A stretch of 5,135 nt of DNA from an uncultured Collinsella sp. GTDB taxonomy: Bacteria; Actinomycetota; Coriobacteriia; Coriobacteriales; Coriobacteriaceae. Position numbers and translations under genes: made by a program. The notes beneath the pieces were generated by a model, which made no database searches, had not been told where the DNA came from, and saw only the letters and a program-made list of their open reading frames with translations. This document shows positions 4,165-5,135 of the stretch, piece after piece. The stretch spans positions 1-5,135 of the forward strand of contig CAUGKA010000139.1 in assembly GCA_959599615.1 (NCBI GenBank), given 5' to 3'. Each line of letters starts with the position of its first letter. Within the stretch, counting starts at the first letter, position 1.

Positions 4165-5135
4165 GACCGCGCTTCGCATGGCACTCGCGCACCCGTTCTA
4201 CCTGCTCATCTATACGGTGTTCATTTCGCTCATGGGCGTATTCATCGCGGCTTCGGTGAGCTGGAACTCGTCGCAGCTCACCGAGTACAAGCCCTACGAC
4301 ACCAACGTGATCGTGGTCGACCGCGACAATAGCGACCTTTCGCGGGCGCTTACCAAGCACCTGGGCTCACGCTTTGACCTGGTCACGGGCATCGGCGACG
4401 ACGCGTACGACCTTGCGGACGCGCTCGCCAAGAGCAACAGCGCCAAGGGCAGTGCCGATTGCGTGTTCTTTATCCCGGAGGGGTTTGAGGACGATCTTGT
4501 TGCAGCCGCCCGTGCGGGGGAGGCCCTGCCCAAGCTCGACGTGACCTACGGTTCCGGCACCATGGCGGCGGCGCTCTCGTCTGCCGAGGCCTCGCGCTGG
4601 ATCTCGCTTGCGGGCGCTGCGGCGGCGCTTGAACCCGCTGCCTCTAACGGTGACGTCGCCAAGGCGGCCGAGCATGCCGCCGCAAAACGCGCGGAGGTCC
4701 AGATCGAGCAGGTTAAGGTTTACTCGACTGCCGCCGCCACTCTCGAGTCGTACTTCAACTTTGGCGCGTACGCGATTATCTCGTCGGTCATCGTGTCGGT
4801 GGGGCTGGTGTTCTCGGGCATGAACGAGCCCGAGCGCGTGCGCCGCATGGAGGCCGGTCCGCTCTCCGAGCGCCAGCGTTCGCTTGCCGTGTTCGCGGCC
4901 GCCGCCGTGCTCACTGTCTGTATCTGGTTTGTGTCGAGCATGATGGGCGTCGTGGGCTTTGCCGGCGCGGTCGCCGAGGTCGGCGTGGGCCGTGTGTGCC
5001 TGGCGCTGGCGGCAACGTTTGCCCTGGCGTGCACGCCGCTGGCCGTTGGCTTTGCCCTTTCGAGCCTGGGCGCGCGCGAAGAGCTGCTCAACGGTGTGGG
5101 CAACCTGCTTGGCTTGCTCATGACGTTTTTGGGCG
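4151..5135 (+). CDS. ABC-2 type exporter permease, second subunit (partial, 3' end outside window)
   Basis: The frame from ATG 4151 is open to the window edge and gives 328 residues without a stop; it is incomplete at its C-terminus. The layout parallels the first permease: a basic N-terminus, TM1 (about 17-36), a large extracytoplasmic domain (about 37-203), then membrane segments near 204-224, 245-270 and 282-306 and the beginning of another from 313. The stretch NLLGLLMTFLG (318-328) is typical of the penultimate helices of ABC-2 exporters, and the cytoplasmic loop MNEPERVRRMEAGPLSERQRS (224-244) is the expected position for contact with the ATPase. A strong AAGGAG site supports the start. 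It most likely forms a heterodimeric pore with the first permease. From the family's usual size, roughly 50-70 residues are probably missing. Confidence 0.94.
   Translation, partial: MSTFKTALRMALAHPFYLLIYTVFISLMGVFIAASVSWNSSQLTEYKPYDTNVIVVDRDNSDLSRALTKHLGSRFDLVTGIGDDAYDLADALAKSNSAKGSADCVFFIPEGFEDDLVAAARAGEALPKLDVTYGSGTMAAALSSAEASRWISLAGAAAALEPAASNGDVAKAAEHAAAKRAEVQIEQVKVYSTAAATLESYFNFGAYAIISSVIVSVGLVFSGMNEPERVRRMEAGPLSERQRSLAVFAAAAVLTVCIWFVSSMMGVVGFAGAVAEVGVGRVCLALAATFALACTPLAVGFALSSLGAREELLNGVGNLLGLLMTFLG

Noticed and set aside
3325..4179. A 284-codon open frame on the minus strand across the first permease
   Set aside because: It is antisense to a clear membrane protein, hydrophilic and Arg/Gly/His-rich, without domain motifs or a convincing ribosome site, so it is a composition shadow.
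1..5135. CRISPR arrays, tRNA or rRNA genes, insertion sequences, integrase or attachment sites
   Set aside because: No regularly spaced repeats, transposase-like proteins, terminal inverted repeats with target duplications, or structured RNA signatures were seen. The window is almost fully occupied by the five genes.

Overview
The window holds one compact, self-consistent locus. A two-component system (sensor kinase and LuxR/NarL-type response regulator) lies on the minus strand. A three-gene ABC-2 type exporter operon (ATPase, permease, permease) is transcribed divergently on the plus strand and runs off the right edge. The DNA is GC-rich by eye, with strong G/C preference at third codon positions and many long antisense shadow ORFs. 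Together with the possibly leaderless kinase gene, this suggests a high-GC Gram-positive bacterium (Actinomycetota; a coriobacterial lineage such as Collinsella or its relatives is my best guess). The taxonomic call is inference from composition and gene style, not from a marker gene.

Left half (minus strand): the kinase (start ATG at 1818) is followed by the regulator (start ATG at 676) with a 4-nt ATGA stop/start overlap, so the two are almost certainly co-transcribed and translationally coupled. The kinase has a multi-pass membrane domain without a sizeable extracytoplasmic sensor, then a HisKA_3 dimerisation/phosphoacceptor domain and an HATPase domain. The regulator has a receiver domain with its phospho-acceptor Asp and a C-terminal LuxR-type helix-turn-helix. 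The 46 bases left of the regulator contain only small dyads, one of which could belong to a terminator that continues outside the window.

Middle: about 210 bases separate the two divergent starts. This gap contains GC-rich dyads, a possible -10 element placed so that the kinase mRNA would be leaderless, a possible 20-codon upstream ORF ending in ATGA with the kinase start, and, nearest the exporter, two tandem CACnnGTG dyads with centres 16 bp apart. The tandem dyads are the best candidate for the regulator's operator.

Right half (plus strand): the ATPase (2029-2967), first permease (2977-4164) and second permease (4151 to beyond 5135) are packed with a 9-nt gap and then a 14-nt overlap. Both permeases have one N-terminal membrane helix, a large extracytoplasmic domain of about 150-165 residues, and a C-terminal membrane bundle. 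There is no substrate-binding protein gene, so the system is an exporter.

Gene content (DesK/LiaS-like kinase, NarL-type regulator, ATPase, two ABC-2 permeases) matches Bacillus subtilis LnrJK-LnrLMN, the linearmycin-sensing and resistance system, and similar antimicrobial or lipid-directed exporters. The likely working model is that the kinase senses membrane stress or a membrane-active compound, the regulator is phosphorylated and binds the divergent intergenic region, and exporter expression rises. The substrate cannot be read from the sequence. The module is a known type. The details most worth a second look are its divergent arrangement and the structures in the intergenic region; nothing here demonstrates a wholly new system.
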